A stretch of DNA of 64,000 nt from Imbricaverruca yamaguchii (GCA_034440575.1 JAOTOL010001555.1:1592501-1656500); one strand, 5' to 3'; shown: positions 13,756-25,164, numbered from the stretch's first letter. Numbers and translations are program-made. Notes: generated by a model not told the origin, from the letters alone.

Positions 13756-14070
13756 TGTATAACATATATATACATATATATATATATATATGAATATGTG
13801 TGTAATTGCATCTGTATGTATGTACATATCCGTGTGAATATGTGATGCATCACATGAATCTATCTTTCCCTTTTCCCATAACACTAAGTGGCCTCAAGGA
13901 CGCCTTGATGTTACTAGCTTGTTACTTTGCTGAGGTGCTCCTGGGGCTACTCCTATTAATGATTGGTGGTGGCCTATCTGCGAGATAAAAGTATCCAATT
14001 GTTTTTCTCAAAATTAAAAATGAACGAGTATGCAAGAAAACCACCCCGGAAGCATTGTCCCAATGTGTAG

Positions 14071-14077
14071 GCTTACC
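14071..14077 (-). other. 5' splice donor of NtA exon
   Basis: Reading the minus strand, GCAG|GTAAGC matches the donor consensus. The homology to the NtA domain runs right up to it, and the downstream frame (VFLHTRSFLILRK onward) no longer looks like the domain. Confidence 0.7.
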
Positions 14078-14479
14078 TGCATATTTCTCTGCCCTCCTGA
14101 GGTTTGCACGTGATATTCTGGTCGCTCCCATCAGAGAGAACGCTTGTTTTCCCTCCCGAATCAAGAGAATCCTGATGTCTCCCTTCCTGACCAAGGATCC
14201 GCATAGGTCGCTGTTCTGGAACCCCTCTACCACCACCTTCCTTCTCCGAATGTCCTCATCGCCCACTATGACGCGAATCACGTGCACAATTGCTGTCCTG
14301 TCCTCGTTGTGCAGACTGGTGATCCTACCAGTCACCACGATCGTTCCCGGCCGACTTGGCGGGAACACGACACAGTTGAGAGCGTGCCGGCGGTACCCAC
14401 GACCGGCGTGGGTCACCAGCACCAGCACCAGCACGAACGCCAGCATTAGCGTCCTCCACATCGCCGGCACCGGCTTCAT
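14077..14479 (-). CDS. First coding exon of an agrin-like protein (signal peptide + NtA domain)
   Basis: The ATG at 14479 is the first in-frame Met; the open frame continues upstream without another ATG. A second Met at 14461 has a better context (G at -3) and would give the more compact signal peptide, with hydrophobic core LMLAFVLVLVLV. The mature part matches the agrin N-terminal (NtA) OB-fold domain in order: IVVTGRI, the strand HVIRVIVGD, the hallmark VVVEGFQNSDLC, GDIRILLI, and a C-terminal RISRANLRRAEKY. Two cysteines sit where the NtA disulfide is expected. The exon ends TATGCAG|GTAAGC (14077/14076), phase 1. In agrin this domain binds the laminin gamma-1 coiled coil in basement membrane. 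The next exons were not found in the window, so this could also be an orphan NtA exon. Confidence 0.78.
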
Positions 14480-14510
14480 TTGGCGGAGGTGGTACCGCGC
14501 TCCCGCGTCC

Positions 14511-14690
14511 GCCAGCACACGCTCACTCGCTGCACCTGCCGCCAGCACACGCTCACTCGCTGCACCTGCCGCCAGCACACGCTCACTCGCTGCACCTGCC
14601 GCCAGCACACGCTCACTCGCTGCACCTGCCGCCAGCACACGCTCACTCGCTGCACCTGCCGCCAGCACACGCTCACTCGCTGCACCTGCC
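14511..14690. repeat. Perfect 30-bp minisatellite, 6 identical units
   Basis: Six identical copies of a unit beginning GCCAGCACACGCTCACTCGC start at 14511 and repeat every 30 bp. The array ends 31 bp upstream of the first ATG of the agrin-like exon (minus strand) and so lies in its 5' UTR or promoter. All six reading frames are nearly open, which creates spurious 10-residue repeat ORFs on both strands. Zero divergence indicates very recent expansion. Confidence 0.95.
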
Positions 14691-15639
14691 GCCGGCTCGG
14701 TACTGGCCGACTCGACACGGAGAGATACCGTAAAGGGTGCTGCGGTCTGGTGGCGCGGTACTCCACCCCTCGACCTCGGCCAGCTGGGAGCCCCTGGGTC
14801 ACGTCACACCACTGCCCAGATACACCTCGGCCGCTGCAGCACCCCTGCGCGCTGCTGGGAAAGACCACAAGGTACATATGTGCTGTATCCGGGAGCATAC
14901 CCTGATTAATTTGATAGCGACGGGATAGGACTCGGTAATGACTGAGTGAGCAGGTAGCAATTACAGAGCGGATTAACTTGTCTACGAAATAATATTGATC
15001 CTGTCATCATGCTAAGCGAGATACGCAAATAATATGTACATGTTCACCATTGCTACGGCCTATACTGAACCGTGATAAGGTGCAGCAGCATGTGGAGGTG
15101 TGTCTGTTTGATGATCAACGTGGATAATCGACACGCCACGCTTAGTTCAAGCTGAATGACAACGTATGGTCCAAGTTTGCATTAGCATATCGCTAACTGT
15201 CAACATGTTATCTACAGTGTAAATTACCATGGGACAACAGGGCATTTTGTCTTTGGCAAGTCTAGACAGTGGCTGTAGCTCAGTGTATAACCGTTTATCT
15301 TATGTAAAATGTTCTCATTTGTATGCATTCCTCGGACATGTCCTTGGACCCTAAAATAGATCGCTGACTGCAATTCTGAGTTCAGTCTTTAGTGTGCACC
15401 TTGATCCAGGTTGTTTTTTTTTTTGCTCAAAGGCTTAACAGCCGCAAGCAAGTACAAGGTCCAAGCGAGTCTACCCTTGTGGATATGCCAGAAAAATAGC
15501 AACATGAATGTGAATCACGCGAACCTGGCTTGACCGGAACACCTCCAGAGCTTTTCTAACGAACAATTGTCACGGCGTTTCATATCCGGCTCTCTTCGCT
15601 CACCTGTTCCCAACATTCCGCTTTTTCACCGTCATCTTT
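14691..15639. other. No recognisable gene
   Basis: GC-rich to about 14880, possibly promoter DNA of the NtA gene. After that it is ordinary mixed sequence without an ORF above 60 codons that resembles a protein. Confidence 0.4.
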
Positions 15640-15869
15640 TGACTTTGGTCATCTTTTGGTCGAATTTGACTTATGATGACCGAGTGGCCTGAATATTGAC
15701 CTGAGCGAAAAGAATTACTGAAACACTTTCGATAGAGCCCCTCACCAGTTATCCAACGCCGTTTACCGTCTGTCGCTAGCTAGCATAGTTCTATATATCT
15801 TAGGGGGCATACATCTGCCCCCTCCGGACATGCGAAGTTCGCGCGGACCGCCGGACGTGCGAGTGTTAA
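15640..15869. mobile_element. TTAA-type transposon end (truncated copy)
   Basis: This aligns with the right end of the complete element at 30956-31990. Shared blocks are ACACTTTCGATAGAG, GTCGCTAGCTAGCATAG, a CTTAGGGGGC hairpin, and the terminal CCGGACGTGCGAGTGTTAA ending at TTAA 15866-15869. No matching left end was found upstream, so the copy is truncated. Confidence 0.75.
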
Positions 15870-17351
15870 AATAGACCTCTCGCATTTAGGAAAGTTAGCA
15901 CCCTGCCGCTACCAAAGCTCATGAAAGCTTGCGGTGCTCTTCTCATGTTTAGCATCTTTAGCTCTGAATGCAGATGTAATTAAGGTTTTCTTTTTGTCAA
16001 GAGGTGTCTGGTAAAATTGTTCCCAAGACTAAGGACATCGCTAAAAACAGTTGAACATCATTCTCCTTTTATAGTGCTTTTAGCTCCTTCGTCGTGGAAT
16101 ATTCAGGTGAGCTCCTCAATAATAACGAAACCTAACATGATACAGCAGATCAGCCACTACAATGCATATTGCATTGGTAAACGTTAGTGTCGCTGGTTCC
16201 CACCAATTATATTTCTTCAAAGCTCCACTCCTGGACATGAAATTTGGCTGGCATAGGCAATAGCACATTTGAAGGAACGTCTCTAATAGAAAACAAATGG
16301 AGAACGTTGCTTAGCTGCACAAAAAAATGAATGGATACGAGTTCACAACTTTGCCGAAGTTTCAACGGCATTCACATGAGGTAGTGAGAGGCGAGCCAGA
16401 ATTGCCAGGAGTATATGCTTGGACGTGGGAACAGACTGGTGGTGGCCATCCTCAAGCCCCCATCGCACATAATTTTCTAGGCTGTGAACCTTAGGGCATT
16501 GAGTGAAACAGATTTCCTACAACTCGGTTCTGCCCCCCCCCCCCCCATACTTTTTTAGGCAGCTATGCGCAAATGATTATATGTGCACGGTTTTTCGTGG
16601 CGGAAGAAGTTTATATGAAAGCAGTATAGCACCTGCCTACTCCCCTCGGGAATTCCTCGTTACATCAGTTTATTCCCCTCGTATGCTCCCCAGTGCTCCA
16701 CGGAATTTCCTCTTCAACTCCGCACCACCCCCAATTGAAACTACCCCTTGACAGCTGCAGCATGGTATTCTCTGGTACCCCATGTGTATTAGCAAAAATC
16801 ATATTTTTTCACTCAGGAACTCTGCCTGCAATCTCTGATACCCGCATTATGCGTTTTATTAACAATATCTTCCAACTTCCCAATACCCCTGGACATTTTT
16901 AGGCCCGTTCAAGCCTATAACGCGTCTCCGTACTCTCTTCCAATTATACACGATGTTGTATACTTCTTCCCGCGATCATCAAATCTTCCACAACATCCGT
17001 AAACGCAGAACATATCACTCAATAGTGCTTTATTGGTATTTGACCAAATTGTCGCTAATTCAATGCCAATTCAACAGTGGCTATAGCACAACCAACTCCA
17101 AGGCCAGGTTACCCACCTACCTACTGTTGGCTCCGGGTGTGCCGTGGAAACATTACTCGCAACATCGGTCAGATTGTCGGGAGGCACAATAAACATAGAC
17201 ATTGAAATAAAATGCATTTCTTCGTCAAACTTCGACACAATGACCGCCAATTTGCGAATGCCAACGCAACGCCAGACTGAGCAGGCACGACCTCTAACCC
17301 TACACACTCTTGTCCACAGCAAATCCAGCCACGCAATGAAACGAAGGCACC
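15870..17351. other. No recognisable gene
   Basis: A poly-C run lies near 16540. ORFs are short. On the minus strand, a frame containing IVSKFDEEMHFISMSMFIVP at about 17130-17260 looks protein-like but has no clear splice sites or known family. Confidence 0.35.
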
Positions 17352-17536
17352 TTGTTAAAAACGCACACTTGTTTGATTCCAAACAACCTTTTTGCTTCTT
17401 CGTCATACTCCTCCATTTCAAGGTTTCGTATTTCATCGTCGTATTGCTCTTTTGATCGGATTCCAAACTTGTCCTCACTAAAGTTCGCTTGTATGTCTTC
17501 GGTGCCATCATCACAAAATCGACACATCGATTTGTT
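17352..17536 (-). CDS. Candidate internal exon, acidic, unidentified
   Basis: A good acceptor (pyrimidine-rich TTCTATAG) ends at 17537, and the open frame begins AACAAATCGATGTG. It encodes a short Cys pair (MCRFCDDG) and a strongly charged stretch (YDDEIRNLEMEEYDEEAKRL). The frame stays open to about 17300, and a possible AAG|GTGCCT donor lies near 17352. I do not recognise the family. Spacing and strand would allow it to belong with the coding-like patch at 18077-18434, which is inference. Confidence 0.3.
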
Positions 17537-18076
17537 CTATAGAACATGTGTAAAACCAACCAATCGCGTGGCTGCCCTTGCTGTCTCCGACTATCATTTA
17601 AAGCGCACATTTCATTGTCTTGTTCCTTGTTCCAAACGCAGAGCCTAAAGTGTTTCTAAAGTGATTGATTAATTCACCAACGGCGACAGAACATTCTCAC
17701 ATGAATTTTTCCTTACATCAGCTCAGCAGAACAGCATGCCAATGTAGATATTACAAAGCCCTGATCGCTGAAACTCATTCTCAACGCAATAGTAAATCAC
17801 CCGAATGCTGTTCATGGATGTTTTGTTGCCAATTTGGTTCGATATTATGCGATGAGATCCACATAATATGAGATGGAGGTCTTCAGTACTACCATGGTGA
17901 AGACTGCCAGCAAATATGTATTCATATTTTACAGATTTCCTCCTCTGACGAACATCCATGGATGATTGACCTCCGATAGTGCTAACCACTGCACGAAGTT
18001 GCTGCGTTAGAGGTACGAATTGAGCAATTGGTTTTCTGGGTGCGTTTTCAGACGTGCATGTCTGGATTGTAATAAG

Positions 18077-18434
18077 CTACAGGGCATTGTAGCTACGCTC
18101 GTCAGATGCCAACTTCATCAGCTTGTGACTAGTGTCTATTCGCCCGAGCGAGCTCACCGAGAGCAGTTTATCGAAGTTAGCAGAAGTGTCAGAGACCTCA
18201 TGTTCACGGGTTTCAGAGACTACTTGAGTTCCAAAACGTTTAAATTCCTTCACGATGCTTCCACAATTTTTTGGGGGACTGCTCTGAGATCGCAGACAAA
18301 ATAAAGTCCGCCACATCAGTGGTACTATCAGTACTCATCGTAGTGGACGTTGCACGTTCAGAGAATGAGATGGGCTGAAGGGTTTCCATACTGGAATTTC
18401 CTACCAGCTGTCTTTCCGTCTCCGAGGTAGACAA
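18077..18434 (-). pseudogene. Coding-like minus-strand segment with one frameshift, unidentified
   Basis: One frame (18434 to about 18275) gives a Ser/Thr-rich stretch ending DVADFILSAISEQSP. The adjoining frame (about 18265 to 18077) continues VKEFKRFGTQVVSETREHEV and on to a stop at 18077. The switch falls at a TTTTTTGGGGG homopolymer (18267-18277), so a single indel, real or a sequencing error, would explain it. The layout resembles C-terminal parts of transposon-associated DNA-binding proteins such as MADF-BESS types, but no diagnostic motif is visible. Confidence 0.35.
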
Positions 18435-19354
18435 GACTTGGTCTCGGACGCTTCAGATGATTGCAAAATTGTCTAAGCCTTACGGACTGAAACCTCTGAA
18501 ACCTGTAGTATATACATGAGAACATTTTCCAGATGTAATCCTGCCGGAAGACCGAACAAGTGACTTGTCAGTGACAACCTTACACATATGACTCACAATA
18601 AAGAATGCCACTATGCACACCCACAATAAATAAGAGGATGGCGATGCTCAGCCATGGATAATTTTTATGGATGTAAGAGCCACATAATTTTCAATCTGGA
18701 TTTCATTACATACCATGTTGACTACTGCCCAACAGCACATTCTTTTTCTGACGATTATTGTCATGGGTGGGACACAAAATACCATAAAAATGTGGCATAT
18801 CCTTGTCCAAAAATAAACGACAATCATATCCTAACTATTGCACGTTCACAATGCATCCTGTGTTTTAAAGATGCATTCAAACAAGGAATAAATGAGAGGC
18901 AGATGAGCTAGAAATGTAAAATGTGTATGCATAAATATAATTAATCAGCTAGCCTAGTGGAAGTGGGACGGGAAGACATGTCAACAACAACAGCCATGCA
19001 TCTTGGTAACCAAGCCATCTAATGCAAATCCGAGCAATCCGTTGCAATGCCTGGGCTTTCTTGGTCTAGGTCTTGGTGACCGACCATATAACAATATAAT
19101 TCAACTTGAAATGCAAATAGAAGAAAATGTGCACCACCTTAGAATGGTGCCAGATTGAAACACAGTTAATTTTGTTCAAATACACGAAAAAGTTGGTAAT
19201 GCAAATATTAACAGGCAAATTGAACGCAAAAAGGTTGGGCAAGAATGGGAGTACCCCTTCAAAATACTGAAAGATAGCTTAAAGAAATTCCTTTAAAAAT
19301 TGGGAAGGAAAAGTATTCACATTAATTTTGAAGCTCTCAGATTACAAAGGGACA
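18435..19354. other. No recognisable gene
   Basis: AT-rich, low-ORF DNA. Nothing beyond short chance frames was seen. Confidence 0.4.
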
Positions 19355-20360
19355 TAGATGTTATGGTCGATGAAAGTGTCGACTGGCCAGAAGAGGACTT
19401 CAATAATTTCAAGGTGTCCCAATACACTCAGAAATAAGACAAACATTGAAATTTTACTTGAAAGAAATGAAAATGGACACAGCCAAAAAAAAAGTTTCCT
19501 GGAAATACATCAACATAAGGCAACACTAACCAGAATTTATGTTGAGGAGCTAGGGGATGCAGATGCATCAGCCAAAACAGATAGAGATAGACCTGAGGTC
19601 TTGCACACTTTATTTGGCAGTGCGTTTTCCTGCAACAGGGGTCCAGTTATGAAAGGAGGCGGCATAATGTTGTATGATAGTAGCATATCCATTTCACAGA
19701 TAGTAGCAGACAAAATATATAATGAATCTGTAAAATGAATATGGCTTGATGTTTCTGAGGGAAAAGGCATCAACAACAAACTAAGAATATAAGCATTTTA
19801 CTGACCAGGACAATTACCTCAATCTAGACAACTTCAGATTAACAAGGTGGTTTGCAAAGAAATCAGAAGAAAGCTCCAGAGACGTCTTTCTCTTGGTGGC
19901 TTCAACCAAAGGGGATATTGAAATATTGGTGTTATCTCTGCTCTGCTCCCCAGAATGCAAAGTGTTTAGAAAATGACAAGAAGAGGACATTTTCTTACAC
20001 CAGTTTGTCTCTGAGCTGAGAAGACATGGCTCATTTCCAAACATTTATTAGCCTGAAGTGAATTATCTCAAGATATGACTATAATGGGAAACGCAACCAT
20101 AACATAGTGAGGTTTGAAGGACAAACAGCAGGTAGGATCAGGGGTAATCTGTCAAAGCTTCCAAATATGAGCAGGACAGACATTGACAGCCAAAGTTTGC
20201 TTAAAGTACCACACAATGGGAAAAAATGCAATTTTAATGCCTGTGAAAAATAGGAAAAATCGAAGTTTCACCGGATGGAAATTCAGAGGAGATGCATGCC
20301 CCCAAAAGGCACAAAATAACAAAGCAAACTCAGCCTTGGTTACAGAGGTAAAAAAAAGCA
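19355..20360 (+). mobile_element. Old, decayed CR1/L2-like LINE fragment (endonuclease region)
   Basis: From about 19635 the translation follows the family's endonuclease in pieces: IWLDVSEGKG, LRRRLSLGGFNQRGY-like and the LTPVCL region, with many stops and shifts relative to 8630-9340. The GDFN box has decayed to GGFN. The upstream 19355-19635 may be the linker of the same element, which is less certain. It is more diverged than the 7-13 kb copies, so it is an older insertion. Confidence 0.65.
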
Positions 20361-20657
20361 AATGGTGGTCACCGACGGACCTATGTAGACCAATCTGGTC
20401 GCCGGAGGAAACTGTGCATTTTTATGGACGAGGACACGTTTTCGACGGCTCAACATTGGCGAAGAAGTATCAAAACTAGAACCTTTTTATTTGGTCACCA
20501 GCCAAACTTGACCGACCGCAACGAGCGCCGTGTGGAACCCACCATTTGCCTCGCAGGCCAACATTTTACCTCGTCGCTGCATGAGACATAAATATATTCG
20601 ACAAAAAAAGTTCACAGCAGATTCACCGGGCATCTGACTCACCACACAACAAACATG

Positions 20658-20765
20658 TCAGGCAGCAGATCCGCCAGGCTACACGTCAGGCAGCAGATCC
20701 GCTAGGTAGTACATGCCAGGCAGCAGACCCGCTTGGTAACACAGCAGGCTCGTCAGGCAGCAACA
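20658..20765. repeat. About 30-bp minisatellite, 3-4 diverged units
   Basis: The core CAGGCAGCAGATCCGC or a variant recurs at 20660, 20688, 20719 and, degraded, near 20754. It abuts the 3' end of the hAT-like coding region. Confidence 0.75.
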
Positions 20766-20778
20766 CGAAGCGCGATTT

Positions 20779-23477
20779 TTAATTACAGTACAGATAGTCC
20801 TGGGGCTTTTTTGTTCCCTTGTGCCTGGCGATAACTGTTCCCTCAAGTGTTGACTTGAGGCTCAAAGTGCGCCTACTGAAGCTAAATCGGTGCTTGGCTT
20901 GTACCTTTCGGATCAGCCAATCGGAGTGGCACATGTCGGGACCATTCCATCGGATGATCAGCTCTTTGGCTGCGTTTTGGTGGTCTAGCTGCCGATGAAT
21001 GCCAAAGACGGCCTTGACTGAGCTGCCCATGCTCTCTACTACGCTCTCGGGCGGGCTCATCAGCCAGAGCCTGATGACTACATTGAGGTAGGGTTGGAGA
21101 GCGACATTGCTTTGAGCACGCTGCCAGAGGAGCTTGAGGAGTTTCTGATTTGAGTCTGCGCAGCTCCGACTCGTCGTGACATACGCCTCCCTGACGGCAG
21201 CTGGTGGGACAACGTCCGGGATGAGCCGGCGACCTCTGAGGCGGTCAATAGCACATGCTATGTCCCCAACGATACTAGAAGTTGGAGACCGTTGGAGGCT
21301 TGCCAAGTTGGCCACCAACTCGATGTCTGCCATGGACTGCAAGAGCTTGCCATTGTGACAGCCCTTACTGTCGCCCTTGGCATCGACACCAGCCTAGCGC
21401 CGCTCACAGTGCCGGCACAAGATTTGCAGAAAATCTGATATTTCGGCTACCTGCTTTGCCGTCAAATTTCCACTAAATGCCGCCATGCTTTGCCAGCAGA
21501 TTGCTATCTCCTCCGGGTTTCCCTCTTCTAAAGCGGCATAGATACCTGCAGTATCCAGCGGCGCACTTCCTGCCCTGATGCTGTCACGTGGCAACACAGC
21601 CGCCATCGCACGAAGCTGCTGCATCTTCTCCCTGAAAATCTTCTGGCGCTCCCATGGAAGCCTTTGGACGTCCTGCAGTGCACTGCTGAGCTGTGCCACT
21701 ACTGCATAGACATGAAGCAGTGCTGAGACACGAACCCTGAAGGTGGAGTCGCGCCCTCTCAGGAGCTTGAGCTCCTCCTCGATCTCCTCCAGGACATTTG
21801 CCTTCGCCTTGGAGTTCTGCAGACGGTTTTCGAGGGCACGAGTAGTAGCCGGCAGATTGGTGATAAACGCCTTGAACACTTTAGCAGCATGTGGGGCGAA
21901 CCGTGTGTCTGACCAGAGGAGTGGTTTGCGCGTGGCCAACCCCATGCTCTCCCCACAAGCAACCAGCTCCTCATATCCCTTGCCATGGGTAAAACGTTTG
22001 GTCATGCGAGATACCATGGTGATGGTGTCGTTTACCCATCTGCAGGTTGGGGCTGACCTGGCATTCCCATCTGCTCAGTTGAGTAGGTGCGCACCATCCC
22101 AAAAGCATGGCACGCAGGGCGGCTTTGAGCGGACTGCAAGGTCTTTGTCGCTGTTGGCCAACTTCCTCAGAAACTGGACAGGCACACCTAGCTGATGGTA
22201 CTGACCATCTGTACATATTGCCGCCAGCTGCTCCACGCGCTTGATGCCTACACAGGCGGTTGTCGCCAGCCACTCCTCCGCGAGTGAAGCACCGTCGTGG
22301 TTCTTCACGATAGGAGCGCCGACGATGAAAGCCTGGACCATTGCATCATCAGGCGCCTGGGGAACGATGGTTATGACAGCAGTAATGTCTATGGTGCGGT
22401 GATTCAGGGTCACCTTGTCTGCCACAAGCGCAACACACGGCGAAGACTCAACGTGACGGGTCACGGCGCTGAGAATTTCATCAGCGAAGGCATCGCGGAA
22501 TCGTGCCATTTGAACAGATGAGTGGCAGATGTTGCCCACATCAGCACCACTGAGCTTCAGCAACACGATTAGCTTTTCAAATTCAGTCTGCGGCAGTGAC
22601 TCCTCCAGCACGTGATAGGCCACACGCAGGACTCGCTTGCTGACATCTGCTGCCTCCTTGCTCTCCTTCGTCTTTCTGGTGCTCTTATCTTCATCTGCTC
22701 GCATATACTCCTTGTGCTTGGTGGACGTCAGGTGGCATTTCAATGACGCTTTGAGCAGCACGAACGACCGAGGAAGTGTCATGGGTTTTGGAAAGGACGT
22801 CCCGAGAGAGAAGTCATATCGGTAGACGCCAGCGACGTTGGTGGATTTCACGTCAGGAAGCTGGTTAGGACTGAAATCCGGGTTCCAGACGTCACAGTAG
22901 ATGACACCGAGGTCTGGAACACACTTGAGGTGATGGGATGAGGCACGGATAAAAGATTCGAGGTCCCTTGCAAATTTGAGGGCCTCGAGCTCATCCTTAT
23001 CACTCACTTCATGCATGACGGTATCACCATGGATGCGAGGCCCTTCCATCAGCTGACAGAGGCGGGAGACTGTTGACTCCAGCTTCCCTATCTTGGCCGT
23101 GCACGCACACACTTCGACCGCACGATGAGACGTGCCGGCCGCACCCTGCCCAGGAACCGGAGCGTCTCGCACGGGAGCTGCATCACCTGGTGCGTCTCGC
23201 CCGGGAGCTGCATCGCCTGGTGCGTCTCGCCCGGGAGCTGCATCACCTGGTGTGTCCCGCCCGGGAGCTGCATCGCCGGGAGCGTCCCGCCTGGGAGCTG
23301 CATCACCTGGTGCGTCCCGTCCGGGAGCTGGGTCGCCTGGTGCGTCCCGTCCGGGAGCTGGGTCGCCTGGTGCATCCCGCCTTGGAGCTGGGTCGCTGGA
23401 CGCGTCTCGCCCGGGAGCTGCATCGCCTGGTGCGTCCCGCCTGGGAGCTGCATCGCTGGGTGTGTCCAATCCAGGAG
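20779..23477 (-). pseudogene. hAT/KIAA1586-like protein, large second exon with two in-frame stops
   Basis: One frame runs from the acceptor at 23477 to a stop at 20779, about 899 codons, interrupted only by TGA (22075-22077) and TAG (21394-21396). In order it holds a Pro/Asp/Arg decapeptide repeat (23477-23164), a charged linker, a core with ADKVTLNHRTIDITAV, GAPIVKNHDG, AAICTDGQYHQLGV and FWDGAHLLN, then LLWSDTRFAPHAAKVF, and a C-terminus with SPPESVVESMGSSVKAVFG and ELIIRWNGPD. This order resembles the large family of hAT-transposase-related proteins often named KIAA1586-like or ZNF862-like; assignment is by motif memory. Both stops keep the frame and no indels are seen, so loss is recent, or the stops are sequence errors or polymorphisms. 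Upstream exon: 26886-27069. Confidence 0.72.
23164..23477. repeat. 30-bp minisatellite inside the hAT-like exon, about 10 units
   Basis: Units start every 30 bp from 23164 with GTC, CGC and GGGAGCTGCATCGCCTGG-type cores. Read on the minus strand each unit encodes a decapeptide like PGDAAPGRDA. The length is a multiple of three, so expansion keeps the frame. Units vary at a few positions, which favours an older array than 14511-14690. Confidence 0.93.
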
Positions 23478-23500
23478 CTACGCCAAAATTAACACATATC
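23475..23500 (-). other. 3' splice acceptor with branch-point match
   Basis: On the minus strand CACTGAT (fits YNYTRAY) lies about 22 bases before TTAATTTTGGCGTAG|CT at 23478/23477. The remainder of the codon (CT) joins the single G left by the donor at 26886, so the reading frame is preserved across the proposed intron. The pyrimidine tract is modest. Confidence 0.5.
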
Positions 23501-23759
23501 AGTGCAGGTATCAATACATCAGGGTTAAAATATTGGTTTTTCGTTAGGTGTGAAATGTCGAAACGAGCATAGCAGGATGTCTAAATTTGGCATGTAGGTA
23601 GTGTAATTTAAATCGCTTTTGATGTCTTTCAAACCAAAATTAGAGTTGATGGTGTAGGTCTTTATGACTGGACCATTATCATTTGTTTTGAGGTTTATAA
23701 TTTAGGAAGAGCTGTATTTCATGAACGAGATACTGTTAGAAAGGAGACATGAATAGTTC

Positions 23760-23875
23760 ATATCCAGGAGCTGGATGCCGATACTTCTTGGAGAAGGATG
23801 TTGATTGAGTGTTCAGAAAGTGGTATATTCCACCCTATTTCGCGAATAATTTATAACTGCCATACATTGACAAAC
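23760..23875 (+). repeat. Dispersed repeat shared with 57160-57250
   Basis: A block of about 45 bp containing GGTATATTCCACCCTATTTC followed by ATAATTTATAACTGC is almost identical in both places. GTGGTATATTCCAC inside it is a near-palindrome. Flanking similarity (GAAGGATGT and TGTTCA) extends it to about 90 bp. It could be a small non-autonomous transposon. Confidence 0.5.
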
Positions 23876-23929
23876 GACAAATGTCAATAAATGACAAATC
23901 TTTTTCATTATTCTAAAATATGCTCAGAG

Positions 23930-24905
23930 CACTTCCACTAACAATGAAGTTAGGTAGCTACTTCCAATATTCAACTATTCTGTTGGTGAAGAAAGGCTCT
24001 CTTAGCTATGTCCTGCTATGGCTAACTTTAATCTTGAATTGATGACTTCTAATTGTATCATTTCTGTTAAATTTCACAAATTGCTTGCAGTATCACTGTA
24101 TATCTCCCCTCAGCTTTCTATAACTGAGAGAACATATTGAATTTTTCAAACCTTCCTTTGTGTGCTAGGTTGTTTACACATTAACAAGACATTAACCATT
24201 TTCGTTGCCCTCTTTTACACTCTCTTGAAGAGCAAACAATCTTTCCCATAACCAGGTGCCCCAAACCTGAACATGGTATTCCAAAGGCAGCCTGACATGT
24301 GCACAGTAAAGCTTTCTGATAACTACTTCACTTTTGTATGATACATACCAATTGATTGCCCCAAGCATTTGTGCTATCTTTCTGGCTGTACATTTTCAAT
24401 ACTATCTACAAATATAATGAACAATGGTGATCCCAGTAATGACCACTGGCTGACTCCTGTAAGAACGTCTTCCACAAGACTTTGTAATTTAGCATCATTA
24501 GCTGTTGATCTTAAAACTATAACACTATTTCCACATTAGGTTTGTAGAAAAATAAAAAAAAAGTCCAAGTGATTTGTCAGACATAATCAATCATTCTTAA
24601 AATCATGTTGAATATCACAAATAAATATGTTTCTTTCCAGAAAACTACCATGCTATCCTCAGCAACTGCTTCAATTGCCTTGCAGACTAGGGATGCGAGA
24701 CGTGCATACTGGTCTACAATTTGCACCTTTCCCTGTCATGGATTCTTAAAAATAGGAACTACATTTGCCCTTTTTCAATCTGATGTAATTTCTTCTAGTT
24801 AAAATGACCTACAAGATATCATACTAAGTGGAATCTCCAATTATTTTTCAGCTTGCAATGCCCTAGTACACCTTTCATGAGAGCCTGCTGCCATCATGTG
24901 ACTTT
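23930..24905 (-). mobile_element. CR1/L2-like LINE fragment (old copy)
   Basis: Minus-strand translation gives scattered RT C-terminal blocks, such as the HLEYHVQVWGTWLWERLFALQE-type region and further RT pieces near 24600-24780. Many stops are present. It is closer to 19355-20360 in decay than to 25165-26185. It lies in the proposed intron of the zinc-finger/hAT gene. Confidence 0.75.
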
Positions 24906-24907
24906 AT

Positions 24908-25145
24908 TTTAAGACATAAAAGCAGAGACATAAAGAATAAATGCACCTACAAGCCACAGGAATCCTTCTGAGTTGGATTTTGTAAACACCAGGGACTGGT
25001 TGAGCACCAGATTTGTCAAATATGTATTAACTATCCCTGGAATGCTAGAAAATAACCCCCCTCTCCTAATAATATTTGCAATATGCTATTTAAAGGATGT
25101 TAATGGAGTCTGTTAGCTGGTTCCAATGACCAACTACCATGTTGG
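24908..25145 (-). mobile_element. CR1/L2-like LINE, 3' end fragment
   Basis: It contains the family's octamer tail (AGACATAAA units at 24910-24940 on the plus strand), the CTACAAGCCACAGG 3' UTR block and the last RT residues, diverged. Another LINE 3' end starts immediately to the right at 25165. Confidence 0.7.
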
Positions 25146-25164
25146 TGAAGAAAGATTGTCTTAG

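Noticed and set aside
13531..13884. Tyr/Ile/His-rich minus-strand ORF
   Set aside because: An artefact of the 20-bp AT-rich tandem array.
14511..14690. CRISPR-like regular array
   Set aside because: Units are contiguous 30-bp tandem copies without unique spacers, and the genome is eukaryotic.
14476..14909. Plus- and minus-strand ORFs of up to 284 codons with 10-residue repeats
   Set aside because: They arise from the perfect 30-bp minisatellite, which is open in nearly all frames. Only the minus-strand frame carrying the NtA domain is supported.
23073..23572. Plus-strand collagen-like and Gly/Ser-rich ORFs
   Set aside because: They are antisense shadows of the 30-bp array in the hAT-like exon.
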